From Ruegeria atlantica (GTDB lineage Bacteria > Pseudomonadota > Alphaproteobacteria > Rhodobacterales > Rhodobacteraceae), in NCBI RefSeq assembly GCF_013032455.1, contig NZ_WQCF01000003.1, forward strand, positions 248,001 through 312,000: 64,000 nucleotides of DNA. Direction: 5' to 3'. Under the pieces are notes generated by a model that had not been told where the DNA came from, made no database searches, and saw only the letters and a list, made by a program, of their open reading frames with translations. The position numbers and the translations under genes were made by a program. How positions within the stretch are numbered: position 1 is the stretch's first letter; each line of letters opens with the position of its first letter. Of the stretch, positions 25,528 to 33,959 are shown one piece after another.

Positions 25528-26404
25528 GCCTGCGACACCCGAATGGGGCACTTTGTCCCTGATCCTGGCCTGCTATGGGGCATGGCTGGCGGTCATTTTT
25601 TCACTACCGGTCTGGCTGGCGATCCCAGCGATGGGGCTGGTCGCTGCGCTACACTCTTCGTTGACCCACGAAGTGCTGCACGGTCATCCGTTCCGCTCAA
25701 GATGGCTGAACGAGGCCCTGATGGCGCTGCCTCTGACCTTGTTCATCCCATATCAACGTTTCCGCGACCTGCATTTGGCGCATCACCGCGATGAAACGCT
25801 GACCGATCCGTATGACGACCCCGAGTCGAACTATCTGGACCCCAAGGTCTGGGGCGGTTTGGCCGGTTGGCAGCGGCGTATTCTGCGCATGAATAATACG
25901 CTCCTGGGGCGGATTACTTTGGGGCCTGCAATCGGGCAGTTTATGTTTACACGAGATGAGGTGCGTGGTCTTTTACGCGGAGATCCGGCAATCCTGCGCG
26001 CATGGGCCTTGCACCTGCCAGGGGTGGCAGTTGTACTTTGGGTAGTTGGGCACTCGGGAATGCCAATCTGGGCTTTTGTGTTGTCGGCTTATGTCGGGCT
26101 GGGCCTTGTCAAGATTCGCACCTTTCTGGAGCATCGCGCGCATGAAAAAGCGGGTGCGCGAACGGTCATTATCGAAGATCGTGGGCCATTGGCTTTTCTG
26201 TTTTTGAACAACAATCTACACGTCGTTCATCACATGAACCCTGGGGCGCCATGGTACCGATTGCCTGCGCTTTATCGAGCGGACAAGGAGCAATATCTGA
26301 ACCGCAATGAGTCATACACTTATCGGTCTTATGCCGAGATCTTTCGGACCTATCTTTGGAGGGCCAAGGATCCGGTATCTCATCCTCTCTGGCCAAAGGA
26401 TTGA
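25520..26404 (+). CDS. Membrane fatty acid desaturase family protein
   Basis: The 294-residue integral-membrane di-iron enzyme has the three histidine boxes of the desaturase/hydroxylase family: HEVLHGHP (about residue 50), HLAHHRDE (near 87) and HVVHHMNP (near 236). Four to six hydrophobic segments surround them. The lipid substrate (acyl chain, carotenoid or aminolipid) cannot be read from sequence. Overlap with DUF2061 and the divergent XRE regulator make a three-gene regulated unit; the likely role is membrane-lipid modification. Confidence 0.87.
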   Translation: MSRPATPEWGTLSLILACYGAWLAVIFSLPVWLAIPAMGLVAALHSSLTHEVLHGHPFRSRWLNEALMALPLTLFIPYQRFRDLHLAHHRDETLTDPYDDPESNYLDPKVWGGLAGWQRRILRMNNTLLGRITLGPAIGQFMFTRDEVRGLLRGDPAILRAWALHLPGVAVVLWVVGHSGMPIWAFVLSAYVGLGLVKIRTFLEHRAHEKAGARTVIIEDRGPLAFLFLNNNLHVVHHMNPGAPWYRLPALYRADKEQYLNRNESYTYRSYAEIFRTYLWRAKDPVSHPLWPKD

Positions 26405-26425
26405 ATTCAAGACACAAGGGAGACC

Positions 26426-27328
26426 ATGAGCTTATGGATTCCCGTCACAATAGCCGCGGCCTCATTCCAGACGGTGCGGTTCATGCTGCAAAAGTCACTC
26501 AGCACCATAAAGCTGAGCGTTGCAGGCGCGACCTTTGCCCGGTTTGCCTATTCTATGCCACTGGCGGTGCTGGGGCTGATCATGGCGCTGCATATGACCG
26601 ACCTCAGCCTGCCGCCGCTGACAGGGTGGTTCTGGGTATACGCGGTGATCGGAGGAACCTCGCAAATTCTTGCGACAATCTGTGTGGTGGCTCTGTTCAA
26701 ACAGCGCAATTTTGCGGTTGGAATTACGTTTAAGAAAACCGAGGTCATTCAGACCGCTATAGTAGGCTTTTTAGTGCTGGGCGATCAGGTGTCCATCGGG
26801 GCACTTGGTGCGATCATTGTCAGTCTTTTGGCGGTGCTGTTGCTTTCGAAAACTCCCGGAGGCGACGGGGCTTGGTGGAAACACCTCACTAACCGCGCCG
26901 CTCGATTGGGGCTGGGATCGGGGGTGCTGTTTGCATTTTCCTCGGTCAGCTATCGCGGTGCGTCGCTGGAACTGGGTGATGTCGATGCCTGGTTTCGGGC
27001 GCTGGTCACGCTGGCCGCAGTGGTGACGTTTCAGTTCCTCAGCATGGGGATTTGGCTGCTGTGGCGCGACCGGGCCGAATTGCGCGCTGTGTGGGAGACA
27101 CGCAAAATCAGCGTGTTTGTCGGGTTGACCAGCCTGTGTGGATCGTTCTGTTGGTTCTTTGCCTTCACATTGCAGAACGCAGCGTATGTAAAGGCGCTGG
27201 GGCAGGTCGAGTTGCTGCTCAGCCTGTTCGCCTCAATCCTGTTTTTTCGAGAAACCATAACCCGGCGAGAGATCGCCGGGATGGGATTGCTTGGACTGTC
27301 TATTCTGGCACTGGTGCTGGCGATTTAG
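26426..27328 (+). CDS. EamA/DMT-family transporter
   Basis: The 300-residue protein has about ten transmembrane helices in two EamA repeats (first half residues 1-140, second 150-300, the latter ending ITRREIAGMGLLGLSILALV). The drug/metabolite superfamily exports or imports small metabolites; substrate unknown. AAGGGAGACC precedes the ATG at 26426. It follows the desaturase gene by 21 bp and may be in the same transcript. It converges on the DEAD-box helicase gene, overlapping it by 4 bp. Confidence 0.86.
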   Translation: MSLWIPVTIAAASFQTVRFMLQKSLSTIKLSVAGATFARFAYSMPLAVLGLIMALHMTDLSLPPLTGWFWVYAVIGGTSQILATICVVALFKQRNFAVGITFKKTEVIQTAIVGFLVLGDQVSIGALGAIIVSLLAVLLLSKTPGGDGAWWKHLTNRAARLGLGSGVLFAFSSVSYRGASLELGDVDAWFRALVTLAAVVTFQFLSMGIWLLWRDRAELRAVWETRKISVFVGLTSLCGSFCWFFAFTLQNAAYVKALGQVELLLSLFASILFFRETITRREIAGMGLLGLSILALVLAI

Positions 27329-28674
27329 CCAGCACGGCGCTCGTCAAAGCTTAGCGCGATAAAACTGGGTAGGTGATCGCCCATCCCAACAACTGCCGGG
27401 CTGTTATCGTCTTTACGGCCACGACCACGTCCCTTGGGCTCACGGTCTTTCCGGTCGTCGCTCTTTTTGCCTTCCGAGGATTTTACTTTCTTCTCGGGCT
27501 TTGGCCTATCGGCCTTGGGCTCTTCCTTGACGGGATTGTCGAGGCGCGGAATTTCCTTCTGGATCAGCTTTTCAATCGCATCCAAAGCCTTTTCATCACG
27601 GCCCGAACAGATCGTAACGGCCTTGCCCTCGCGCCCTGCGCGACCAGTACGGCCAATGCGGTGAACATAGTCCTCGGCATGGCCGGGCACATCGAAGTTG
27701 AACACATGGCTGACGGATGGAATATCCAGCCCGCGTGCGGCCACGTCCGAAGCGACCAGCAAGCGCAGTGATCCATCGCGGAACCCGTCCAGCGTTTTCA
27801 TCCGCTGCGATTGGTCCAGATCACCGTGGATGGCCGCGGCGTTATAGCCATATTTTTTCAGCGACTTCGCGCAGATATCCACATCTGTCTTGCGATTACA
27901 GAAGATGATCGCGTTGGTGCATTTCTCGCCCTCGGAGTCGATCAGCGCGCGTAGAACCTTGCGCTTGCCGCTGGCCTCGCGATCGCGACGGCCGCCTTTG
28001 AACATGACGACACCCTGTTCAATGGTCTCGGAGGCCGTCGCCTGACGGGCAACCTCGATCCGGGCCGGGGCAGACAGGAAGGTGTCAGTAATCCGCTCAA
28101 TCTCGGACGCCATGGTGGCCGAGAAGAACAGGGTCTGGCGTGTGAACGGCGTCAGCGAGAAGATGCGTTCGATATCAGGGATGAACCCCATATCCAGCAT
28201 CCGGTCAGCTTCGTCGACGACCATGATTTGTACACCGGTCAGCAACAGCTTGCCGCGCTCGAAATGGTCCAGCAGGCGGCCCGGGGTGGCAATCAGAACG
28301 TCAACGCCGCGGTCGATCAGCGCCTCTTGTTCCTTGAAGCTGACGCCGCCGATCAACAGCGCCTTGGTCAGTTTCAGGTGCTTGGAATAGGTGTCGAAAT
28401 TTTCCGCCACCTGTGCCGCCAGTTCCCGTGTTGGGCACAGCACCAGTGAGCGTGGCATCCGCGCGCGCGCACGCCCACGGGCCAGCAGCGTGATCATAGG
28501 CAGAGTGAAGCTGGCGGTTTTGCCGGTGCCGGTCTGGGCGATTCCCAGAACATCCTTACCTTCAAGAGCGGGCGGAATAGCGCCTTCCTGAATTGGGGTC
28601 GGGGTTTCGTATCCGGCTTCCTCAATGGCTTTGAGGACCTTCGGGTTCAGGTTCAGTTCGTTAAATTTTGTCAT
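27325..28674 (-). CDS. DEAD-box ATP-dependent RNA helicase (RhlE-like)
   Basis: The 449-residue helicase shows the Q-motif region (KFNELNLNPKVLKAIEEAGY, then TPIQEGAIP), motif I AQTGTGKT, Ia PTRELAAQV, II VVDEADRMLD, III FFSATM, V VASDVAARGLDIP and VI HRIGRTGRAGR. The C-terminal tail (about residues 375-449) is rich in lysine and aspartate with RGRGRGRK and probably binds RNA. RhlE-type helicases remodel ribosomal or mRNA structure. The start MTKFNELNL at 28674 matches homologues; an in-frame ATG 15 bp upstream is possible and neither has a clear ribosome site. Confidence 0.92.
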   Translation of the reverse strand: MTKFNELNLNPKVLKAIEEAGYETPTPIQEGAIPPALEGKDVLGIAQTGTGKTASFTLPMITLLARGRARARMPRSLVLCPTRELAAQVAENFDTYSKHLKLTKALLIGGVSFKEQEALIDRGVDVLIATPGRLLDHFERGKLLLTGVQIMVVDEADRMLDMGFIPDIERIFSLTPFTRQTLFFSATMASEIERITDTFLSAPARIEVARQATASETIEQGVVMFKGGRRDREASGKRKVLRALIDSEGEKCTNAIIFCNRKTDVDICAKSLKKYGYNAAAIHGDLDQSQRMKTLDGFRDGSLRLLVASDVAARGLDIPSVSHVFNFDVPGHAEDYVHRIGRTGRAGREGKAVTICSGRDEKALDAIEKLIQKEIPRLDNPVKEEPKADRPKPEKKVKSSEGKKSDDRKDREPKGRGRGRKDDNSPAVVGMGDHLPSFIALSFDERRAG

Positions 28675-28860
28675 GTATGTCCGGTTCATGCGGACACTAG
28701 ACCTGGCCCGCGCGTCAGAGGTTTGCCGGGCCCGGATGGCCATACGCATCATTGCGCAAATTCGGCTTGGTCGGGGACATAACAAAATCGTAGGTCAGGG
28801 TCAAATGAAGTCCCGTTAAGGTTGGAGTAGACCTGATCGCTTCTGTTTTTTCGCAACAAT

Positions 28861-29799
28861 TCATACACTTCTGGGGAAGTGTTTCCCAAGCTTTTCATCC
28901 AGATACAGTGGCCGATGTCGGATCTGGTCGTGCTGCTCCAATTGAGCGCGTACTTTGGGGTCTGCGCCGCTGATCTCATCATAAAAACGGCGCAGGCCTT
29001 CCATGCCACCCTCGGCTTCGATCCAGCTGAGCAATTCGTTCTTGTTCATCCCCCCGCGTTCGCGCGGAACGTTTGGGGACATACCGGGCTGGTAAGAACC
29101 GTGTTCCATCCTGAACCGATAATGGGCCAGCCAATGGTCCCAGTCCGGGGCGTGGCGATGGCACAGTTCGGTACCGGGAAGCTCGGCTTTACAAGGCAGA
29201 ATAGCGCCGTTTTGAAAAAGGTTATGAATCCGGAAACTGACTTTTGGCAATCCAGTACGCACCAACAGTTTCCCCTGAACATGGCTGAAAAAACCCCCCA
29301 GAACAAAAGCACCATAATTCGGGTATAGCACCTGCAACAAGCCGTCACGCTCCGGCCCAGCCGGGATATAGGCCTTGTACAAATCGTCGTCGCCGGTCAT
29401 CGCCTCGATCGGGCGGACCCTTACGCCAGGAATGTGATCGGGGACCTCGGCAAGCAACTGGGTAATCGGGCGGTTTGGCCACAGAAACTCATCCACGTCG
29501 ATATGGGCTAGCCAATCCTCGCTGGCCTTTCGATAGGTAAATGTGGCGTTCGCGGTTTGACGGGTTTGGTGTCGTTCCGGCCGCGTGCGCTTGCGATTGG
29601 CCCAGAACCCGTTATCGCAATTGCGGACTTCGATCTTTGGGTGCTGGTTCAGCGCGTTAAAGGCCGTGGGGTTGGGTTCGTCCAGAAAAATGTGCATCCG
29701 GTCGACCCCAAGGTCGAGGTGATAGGCGGCGAACCGCAGAATATCCGGGGCTGTGCCCCGGACAGTCGAAACAATTCCCCAGGTCGGCTTATGCGCCAT
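28861..29799 (-). CDS. Glycosyltransferase family 2-like protein
   Basis: The 312-residue protein belongs to the GT2/GT92-like group (DUF4422-type relatives) with an N-terminal strand WGIVSTVRGTAPDILRFAAY and the nucleotide-sugar/metal motif HIDVDEFLWP near residue 100. The central and C-terminal parts include RIHNLFQNGAILPCK and CHRHAPDWDHW. It has no signal peptide. It starts 18 bp after the prfC stop on the same strand and may be read from the same message. The acceptor is unknown; surface polysaccharide is likely. Confidence 0.75.
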   Translation of the reverse strand: MAHKPTWGIVSTVRGTAPDILRFAAYHLDLGVDRMHIFLDEPNPTAFNALNQHPKIEVRNCDNGFWANRKRTRPERHQTRQTANATFTYRKASEDWLAHIDVDEFLWPNRPITQLLAEVPDHIPGVRVRPIEAMTGDDDLYKAYIPAGPERDGLLQVLYPNYGAFVLGGFFSHVQGKLLVRTGLPKVSFRIHNLFQNGAILPCKAELPGTELCHRHAPDWDHWLAHYRFRMEHGSYQPGMSPNVPRERGGMNKNELLSWIEAEGGMEGLRRFYDEISGADPKVRAQLEQHDQIRHRPLYLDEKLGKHFPRSV

Positions 29800-29817
29800 T
29801 TGCGGCCCTCGGGCCGG

Positions 29818-31425
29818 TCACGTCATCATTTCCTTGGTGGCCGTCAGGGTAAGCTCGGGATAGTCGCGAACCACCCGATCAATGTCCCATTGCAGGCGGG
29901 TCAGGTAAACGATGTCGCCATCATGGTCATGGGCGATATGCTGCTTGTTGGCGTTGACGAATTTGTCTACTGCAACCTTGTCGCCGCTGACCCAACGGGC
30001 CGAGGTGAACTGAGACGCCTCGAACCGCACGGGCAGGCCGTATTCCATCTCAATCCGGCTGGCGAGCACTTCGAACTGCAGCGCGCCGACAACGCCAACG
30101 ATAAACCCCGACCCGATGGAGGGTTTGAACACCTTGGCGGCACCTTCCTCGGCGAATTGCATCAGGGCTTTCTCTAGATGCTTGGCCTTCATCGGATCAC
30201 CGGCACGCACGCCTTGCAGCAGTTCAGGCGCAAATGACGGAATGCCGGTTACGCGCAATGCCTCACCTTCGGTCAACGTGTCGCCGATGCGCAGTTGGCC
30301 GTGGTTCGGGATGCCGATGATGTCGCCGGCCCAGGCTTCTTCTGCCAGTTCCCGGTCGGACGCCAAAAACAGCACGGGATTCGAGATCGCCATCGGCTTT
30401 TTCGAACGCACATGAGTCAGCTTCATGCCGCGCTTGAAATGGCCCGAGGCCATGCGAACAAATGCCACACGGTCGCGGTGCTTGGGATCCATGTTGGCCT
30501 GTACCTTGAAGACGAAGCCCGCGACTTTCTTTTCCTCAGGTGCGATCTGGCGCGGTTGCGCCGATTGCACTTGAGGCTGCGGGCCATAAGCGCCAATGCC
30601 CTCCATCAGTTCCTTGACGCCGAATGAGTTGATCGCCGAGCCGAACCAGATCGGGGTCATGTGACCTTCAAGCACCGCCTGCGGGTCGAGTGCGGGCAGC
30701 AACTCGCGCGCCATTTCGACCTCTTCCAGCAGTTTCTCTAGCAGATGCTCGGGCACGTGTTCGGCCAGTTTGGGGTCGTCCAGACCGTCGATCTGAATGC
30801 TTTCGGCGACCTTGTTGCGGTCGGCGCGGTCCATCAGTTCAAGCCGGTCACGCAGCATGTCATAGCAGCCGATGAAATCGCGGCCCACTCCTATGGGCCA
30901 CGCGGCGGGGGTGACATCGATGGCCAACATCTCCTGAATTTCGTCGATGATCTCGAACGTGTCGCGGCTTTCGCGGTCCATCTTGTTACAGAAGGTCAGG
31001 ATCGGCAGATCGCGCAGGCGGCAGACCTCGAACAGTTTCTGCGTCTGGCTTTCGACACCCTTTGCGCCGTCGATTACCATCACTGCGGCGTCAACCGCGG
31101 TAAGCGTGCGATAAGTATCTTCCGAGAAATCGCTGTGGCCGGGCGTATCCACCAGATTGAACCGGAAATTCCCATAGTCGAACGACATCGCCGAGGCGGA
31201 AACCGAGATACCGCGATCCTTCTCCATCTGCATAAAGTCCGACCGCGTGCGCCGCGCCTCACCCTTGGCGCGCACCTGTCCAGCCATCTGGATCGCGCCC
31301 CCGTACAGCAGAAACTTTTCAGTCAACGTCGTCTTGCCCGCATCCGGGTGCGAGATGATGGCGAATGTCCGGCGCCGGGCGATCTCGGGCGGCAATACGG
31401 GTTTGTTCGAGGCGGTATCAAGCAT
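29818..31425 (-). CDS. prfC: Peptide chain release factor 3
   Basis: The 535-residue GTPase recycles RF1 and RF2 from the ribosome. G-domain motifs are complete: SHPDAGKTTLTE (G1, about residue 27), DRGISVSASAM (G2), DTPGHSDFSEDT (G3) and TFCNKMDRESRD (G4). The RF3 C-terminal domain ends near residue 530. I set the start at the ATG at 31425 (MLDTASNKPVLPPEIARRR); the longer frame upstream is AT-rich intergenic sequence. It is divergent from a small NTF2-like gene preceded by a LexA-like box. Confidence 0.95.
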   Translation of the reverse strand: MLDTASNKPVLPPEIARRRTFAIISHPDAGKTTLTEKFLLYGGAIQMAGQVRAKGEARRTRSDFMQMEKDRGISVSASAMSFDYGNFRFNLVDTPGHSDFSEDTYRTLTAVDAAVMVIDGAKGVESQTQKLFEVCRLRDLPILTFCNKMDRESRDTFEIIDEIQEMLAIDVTPAAWPIGVGRDFIGCYDMLRDRLELMDRADRNKVAESIQIDGLDDPKLAEHVPEHLLEKLLEEVEMARELLPALDPQAVLEGHMTPIWFGSAINSFGVKELMEGIGAYGPQPQVQSAQPRQIAPEEKKVAGFVFKVQANMDPKHRDRVAFVRMASGHFKRGMKLTHVRSKKPMAISNPVLFLASDRELAEEAWAGDIIGIPNHGQLRIGDTLTEGEALRVTGIPSFAPELLQGVRAGDPMKAKHLEKALMQFAEEGAAKVFKPSIGSGFIVGVVGALQFEVLASRIEMEYGLPVRFEASQFTSARWVSGDKVAVDKFVNANKQHIAHDHDGDIVYLTRLQWDIDRVVRDYPELTLTATKEMMT

Positions 31426-31501
31426 GCAGGCGCGTATAGGCGGGGAATCCTGCCGAAGCAAGACAAAGGGGCTAGTTCGAATCGTAGGGTTATGGCAATA
31501 A

Positions 31502-31516
31502 GAACATATAGTGAAC
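31502..31516. promoter_or_regulatory. LexA (SOS) box-like sequence
   Basis: GAAC-N7-GAAC (N7 = ATATAGT) exactly fits the alphaproteobacterial LexA operator (GTTC-N7-GTTC read on the other strand). It lies 18 bp before the NTF2-like gene start and includes a TATAGT that could be its -10 box. A chance match inside intergenic DNA is possible. Confidence 0.45.
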
Positions 31517-31534
31517 AAATAATGGAGAAGATAA

Positions 31535-31897
31535 ATGAATTTGAAAGAAATCGCTGACGAATTGGTAGCCGGATGCCGTGAAGATCGTGCCAAGGAGAAT
31601 CTGGAAAAACTCTATGCCCCAGATGCCGTCTCGGTCGAGGCGCAAGACTTTATGGATATGGGCCGCGAAACCCACGGGATCGAAGCCATTCGTGGCAAGC
31701 ATGAATGGTGGGAAGGGGCGCATGAGGTGTCGGGCGCATCAGTTAGCGATCCGTTCCCCCATGGTGACGACCGGTTTGCCGTGATCTTTGAGGTGCAAGG
31801 AAAGGTCAAGGAAACCGGCGAGAGTTTCGATATGCGCGAGGTGGGTATCTACCACGTGGCAAACGGAAAAATCGTGCGGGAAGAGTTCTTTTACTGA
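31535..31897 (+). CDS. NTF2-like (SnoaL-type) small protein
   Basis: The 120-residue protein fits the cone-shaped NTF2 fold: an N-terminal helix (MNLKEIADELVAGCREDRAK), then LYAPDAVSVEA, the helix EAIRGKHEWWEGAH, and strands such as DRFAVIFEVQGKV and EVGIYHVANGKIVREEFFY. Such proteins bind or convert small hydrophobic ligands, or are scaffolds; no substrate can be named. GGAGAAG precedes the ATG. A LexA-like box sits immediately upstream, so it may be damage-inducible. Confidence 0.78.
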   Translation: MNLKEIADELVAGCREDRAKENLEKLYAPDAVSVEAQDFMDMGRETHGIEAIRGKHEWWEGAHEVSGASVSDPFPHGDDRFAVIFEVQGKVKETGESFDMREVGIYHVANGKIVREEFFY

Positions 31898-31969
31898 CGC
31901 GTTTGAATTCTGGTCTTCTCTGTCTGGCCGGTGCTAGACATGCGGGCAAGGACAGATGGGGAGGATCGA

Positions 31970-32749
31970 ATGGATCTGGGTATTCGCGGAAAGCGCGCGC
32001 TGGTATGCGCCAGCAGCAAGGGGCTGGGTTTGGGTTGTGCCGAAGCGCTGGCCGAGGCGGGCGTTGATCTGGTGATGAACGCGCGAGGGGCCGAAGTGCT
32101 GGAGGTCGAGGCGGCCCGTCTGCGCTCTGATTATGGAGTGGACGTTCAGACTGTAGCCTGCGATGTGACCGTTACGAGTGGTCAAGAAAAGTTGATTGAT
32201 GCCGCGCAGGGCGTTGATATTCTTGTAACAAACGCCGGTGGGCCGCCGCCCGGATTGTGGTCGGACTGGGACCGTGAGGATTTCATCAAGGCGCTGGACG
32301 CAAACATGCTGACGCCGATTGCCTTAATGAAAGCGCTGCTGCCGGGGATGATGGATAAGGGATGGGGCCGTGTGGTGAATATCACCTCGCAATCCGTGCG
32401 TGCTCCGATCGCAGCCTTGGGCTTGTCGAATGCCGCGCGGACCGGGCTGACTGGCTACGTGGCAGGTACATCGCGCCAGGTTGCGCCATTTGGGGTGAAT
32501 ATCAACAACTTGTTGCCGGGCATTCACGACACTGATCGCGCATTGTCTCTGGATACGGGTGTGTCCGCGCAAAAGGGAATTACCATTGATGAGGCCCGTG
32601 CTGAGCGTTCTCAAACGATCCCTGCGCGACGTTATGGCACTCGGCAGGAATTCGGCGCGACTTGCGCTTTCCTGTGCTCGCAGCAGGCAGGTTTTATCGT
32701 TGGTCAGAATATCCTGATGGATGGCGGCGCGACCAATTTGACGATGTGA
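31970..32749 (+). CDS. SDR-family protein with altered catalytic residues
   Basis: The 259-residue protein has an SDR Rossmann fold: ALVCASSKGLGLGCAEALAE at the nucleotide site and LVTNAGGPPPG near residue 88. At the active site, where S...Y-xxx-K is expected, it reads ITSQSVRAPIAALGLSNAAR, so the tyrosine position is Ser and the lysine position is Arg. A beta-ketoacyl-reductase-like subgroup with such changes is known. The start at 31970 follows GGGGAGG. Only 2 bp separate its stop from the AlkC-type gene. Its activity is doubtful without assay; binding or an unusual reaction is possible. Confidence 0.83.
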   Translation: MDLGIRGKRALVCASSKGLGLGCAEALAEAGVDLVMNARGAEVLEVEAARLRSDYGVDVQTVACDVTVTSGQEKLIDAAQGVDILVTNAGGPPPGLWSDWDREDFIKALDANMLTPIALMKALLPGMMDKGWGRVVNITSQSVRAPIAALGLSNAARTGLTGYVAGTSRQVAPFGVNINNLLPGIHDTDRALSLDTGVSAQKGITIDEARAERSQTIPARRYGTRQEFGATCAFLCSQQAGFIVGQNILMDGGATNLTM

Positions 32750-32751
32750 TT

Positions 32752-33864
32752 ATGGCGCAAGGGTTTTCGCTCAAGGATCAGTTGTTTAACGCAGAAAAGA
32801 CCCGCTATTTGGCTGGCTTGTTTGCCGCGGCAGATCCGTCTTTTAATGCCGAGGCTTTTCAGTCACGGGTCACGGCGCGTCTGTTGGATCTTGAGCTGAA
32901 AGAGCGCATGGCCTGGATCGCCGAGTGCCTGCAACAGGCCGTACCCGGTGATTTACCGGACGTGGCACCTGTTATCCTGAAGGCGCTGCCGCCACCGCTG
33001 GACCCGAGCAAATCAGATGATGATTTCGGTGATTTCATATTCGCGCCTCTGGGTGACTGGGTTGTAACTGTAGGGTTGGATCACCCCGAATTGGCGTTGG
33101 ATGTGCTTGAGGAACTAACTCAGAGGTTCTCAATGGAGTGGGCCATTCGTCCGTTCCTCAACCAACACCAGGATCAGGTGTTGGTGCGGATGGAGCATTG
33201 GTGCCAGCATGACAGCTATCACGTGCGACGACTGGTCAGCGAAGGCACGCGCCCGCGTTTACCTTGGGGGCAGGCGGTTGGGTTGGGCTTAACCGACCCG
33301 CTGCCCTTGCTGGACCGGCTACACGGTGATCCTACGCGCTATGTAACGCGGTCGGTTGCGAACCATCTAAACGACATATCCAAGAAATACCCGGAGCTTG
33401 TGCTGGACCGATTGCAAGAATGGTCGCGGGCTGATCAACAGGCGGCGGACGAATTGCGCTGGATGACCTCTCATACCCTTCGGGGATTGGTAAAATCAGG
33501 ACATCCGGGTGCGATGAAGATGTTGGGATATGATCCAGATGCTGAGATCGCGGCCACTGCACAGGTAATTGGCACGGCGCGGATCGGTGGGGCGTTGGAG
33601 TTCGAAGTCACGCTGAATGGCAAAGGAGACCAACCAGTGTTGGTCGACTATATTATTCATTTTCAAAGGCCTGGTGGGAAAACCTCGGCCAAGGTTCACA
33701 AGCTTAAGCAGACTGCATTGCGCGATGGAACGCTAAATCTAAGCAAGAAACACAAGCTCAAGGGCAATGCGACCACTTTTAAATTGGTCCCCGGGGCGCA
33801 TAGGCTTGAGATACAGGTGAACGGCCAAGTGCGCGCGGCCGCTGATTTCGATTTGCTGGATTAG
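32752..33864 (+). CDS. alkC: AlkC-type DNA alkylation repair glycosylase
   Basis: The 370-residue protein starts MAQGFSLKDQLFNAEKTRYL and belongs to the AlkC/AlkD HEAT-repeat glycosylases that remove N3-alkylated bases without base flipping. HEAT-like helices occupy about residues 10-265 (for example RMEHWCQHDSYHVRRLVSEG). The last 100 residues (FEVTLNGKGDQPVLVDYIIH, HKLKGNATTFKL) look like the C-terminal Ig-like domain described for AlkC proteins. It follows an SDR gene by 2 bp and is probably co-transcribed with it. The choice of AlkC over AlkD rests on that C-terminal domain. Confidence 0.84.
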   Translation: MAQGFSLKDQLFNAEKTRYLAGLFAAADPSFNAEAFQSRVTARLLDLELKERMAWIAECLQQAVPGDLPDVAPVILKALPPPLDPSKSDDDFGDFIFAPLGDWVVTVGLDHPELALDVLEELTQRFSMEWAIRPFLNQHQDQVLVRMEHWCQHDSYHVRRLVSEGTRPRLPWGQAVGLGLTDPLPLLDRLHGDPTRYVTRSVANHLNDISKKYPELVLDRLQEWSRADQQAADELRWMTSHTLRGLVKSGHPGAMKMLGYDPDAEIAATAQVIGTARIGGALEFEVTLNGKGDQPVLVDYIIHFQRPGGKTSAKVHKLKQTALRDGTLNLSKKHKLKGNATTFKLVPGAHRLEIQVNGQVRAAADFDLLD

Positions 33865-33959
33865 AACCTCACGCTTTCGTCAAAATTCATCCAACCGGAT
33901 TGCGTAGGCAGTGGCGCTGCATTAGCTGCATTTCAGCCAATTGGAAAAGGATCGCTACG

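Noticed and set aside
28703-28730. GGCCCG...CGGGCC repeat upstream of the DEAD-box helicase gene
   Set aside because: Six-base GC-only arms with a long spacer are expected by chance in this GC-rich DNA.
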